64,000 nt of DNA from Janthinobacterium sp. 344 (GTDB lineage Bacteria > Pseudomonadota > Gammaproteobacteria > Burkholderiales > Burkholderiaceae_D): assembly GCF_900112025.1 (NCBI RefSeq), contig NZ_FOKL01000001.1, positions 234,408-298,407 of the forward strand. Reading direction: 5' to 3'. Under the pieces are notes generated by a model. The model saw only the letters and a list, made by a program, of their open reading frames with translations. It did not search any database and had not been told where the DNA came from. Made by a program: the position numbers and the translations under genes. Shown here one piece after another: positions 63,995-64,000 of the stretch. Within the stretch, counting starts at the first letter, position 1, and every line of letters starts with the position of its first letter.

Positions 63995-64000
63995 ATTGGA

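Overview
The window looks like a chromosomal segment of a high-GC betaproteobacterium of the Oxalobacteraceae, most likely Janthinobacterium or a close relative. This is inferred from GC-rich codon use, the mix of gene families (urea ABC importer, PEP-CTERM protein, Oxalobacteraceae-type signalling proteins, selenocysteine formate dehydrogenase) and dispersed GGGTC palindromes. There is no phage, no insertion sequence, no CRISPR array and no rRNA. Three tRNA genes are present, for Sec, Cys and Gly. Almost every base is coding or a short promoter/terminator region.

Layout. 1-10.9 kb: a partial YceI protein, a LysE exporter, a hybrid 7TM histidine kinase, an esterase, a large acetoacetate-decarboxylase-like/FAD-oxidoreductase fusion, an HD hydrolase, a stand-alone receiver protein and a 73-aa orphan. 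The receiver gene is bracketed by two copies of a 140-bp element, each carrying three DnaA-box-like 9-mers at identical spacing. 11.1-18.9 kb: a split chromate transporter, the urea importer urtABCDE and a DUF4349 lipoprotein. 19.2-24.5 kb: a tight operon of a DUF2760 protein and two divergent Hsp70-like ATPases. 24.5-28.7 kb: PEP-CTERM protein, CHASE2 membrane protein, CSS-EAL phosphodiesterase. 28.8-35.0 kb: serine hydrolase and porin, divergent from an AcoR-like regulator without an AAA+ domain, then an NTF2-flavin monooxygenase fusion. The same operator, TGAGAC-N4-GTCTCA, lies in both promoter regions. 35.2-43.5 kb: second YceI, a Fur-box-preceded heme oxygenase/YbaN pair, methionine importer metNIQ, ompW behind a perfect FNR/Anr box, a LysR regulator, fur with its own Fur box, and a MerR regulator next to a quinone reductase with a MerR-type promoter.

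43.6-47.4 kb: a siaABCD-type phosphatase/kinase/phosphoprotein/diguanylate cyclase operon and a solute-binding protein. 47.5-56.9 kb: a complete selenocysteine island on the minus strand. It holds the selenoprotein formate dehydrogenase (in-frame UGA followed at the standard distance by a SECIS hairpin), its Fe-S and cytochrome b subunits, fdhE, selA, selB and, 12 bp beyond selB, tRNA-Sec. selD and fdhD are not in the window. 57.2-64 kb: a Fur-box-preceded siderophore receptor, a chemoreceptor, a hypothetical protein, a SulP transporter and tRNA-Cys/tRNA-Gly.

The strongest leads for something undescribed are the paired DnaA-box elements, the shared-operator regulon around 31-35 kb, the DUF2760/Hsp70/Hsp70 operon and the decarboxylase-oxidoreductase fusion.
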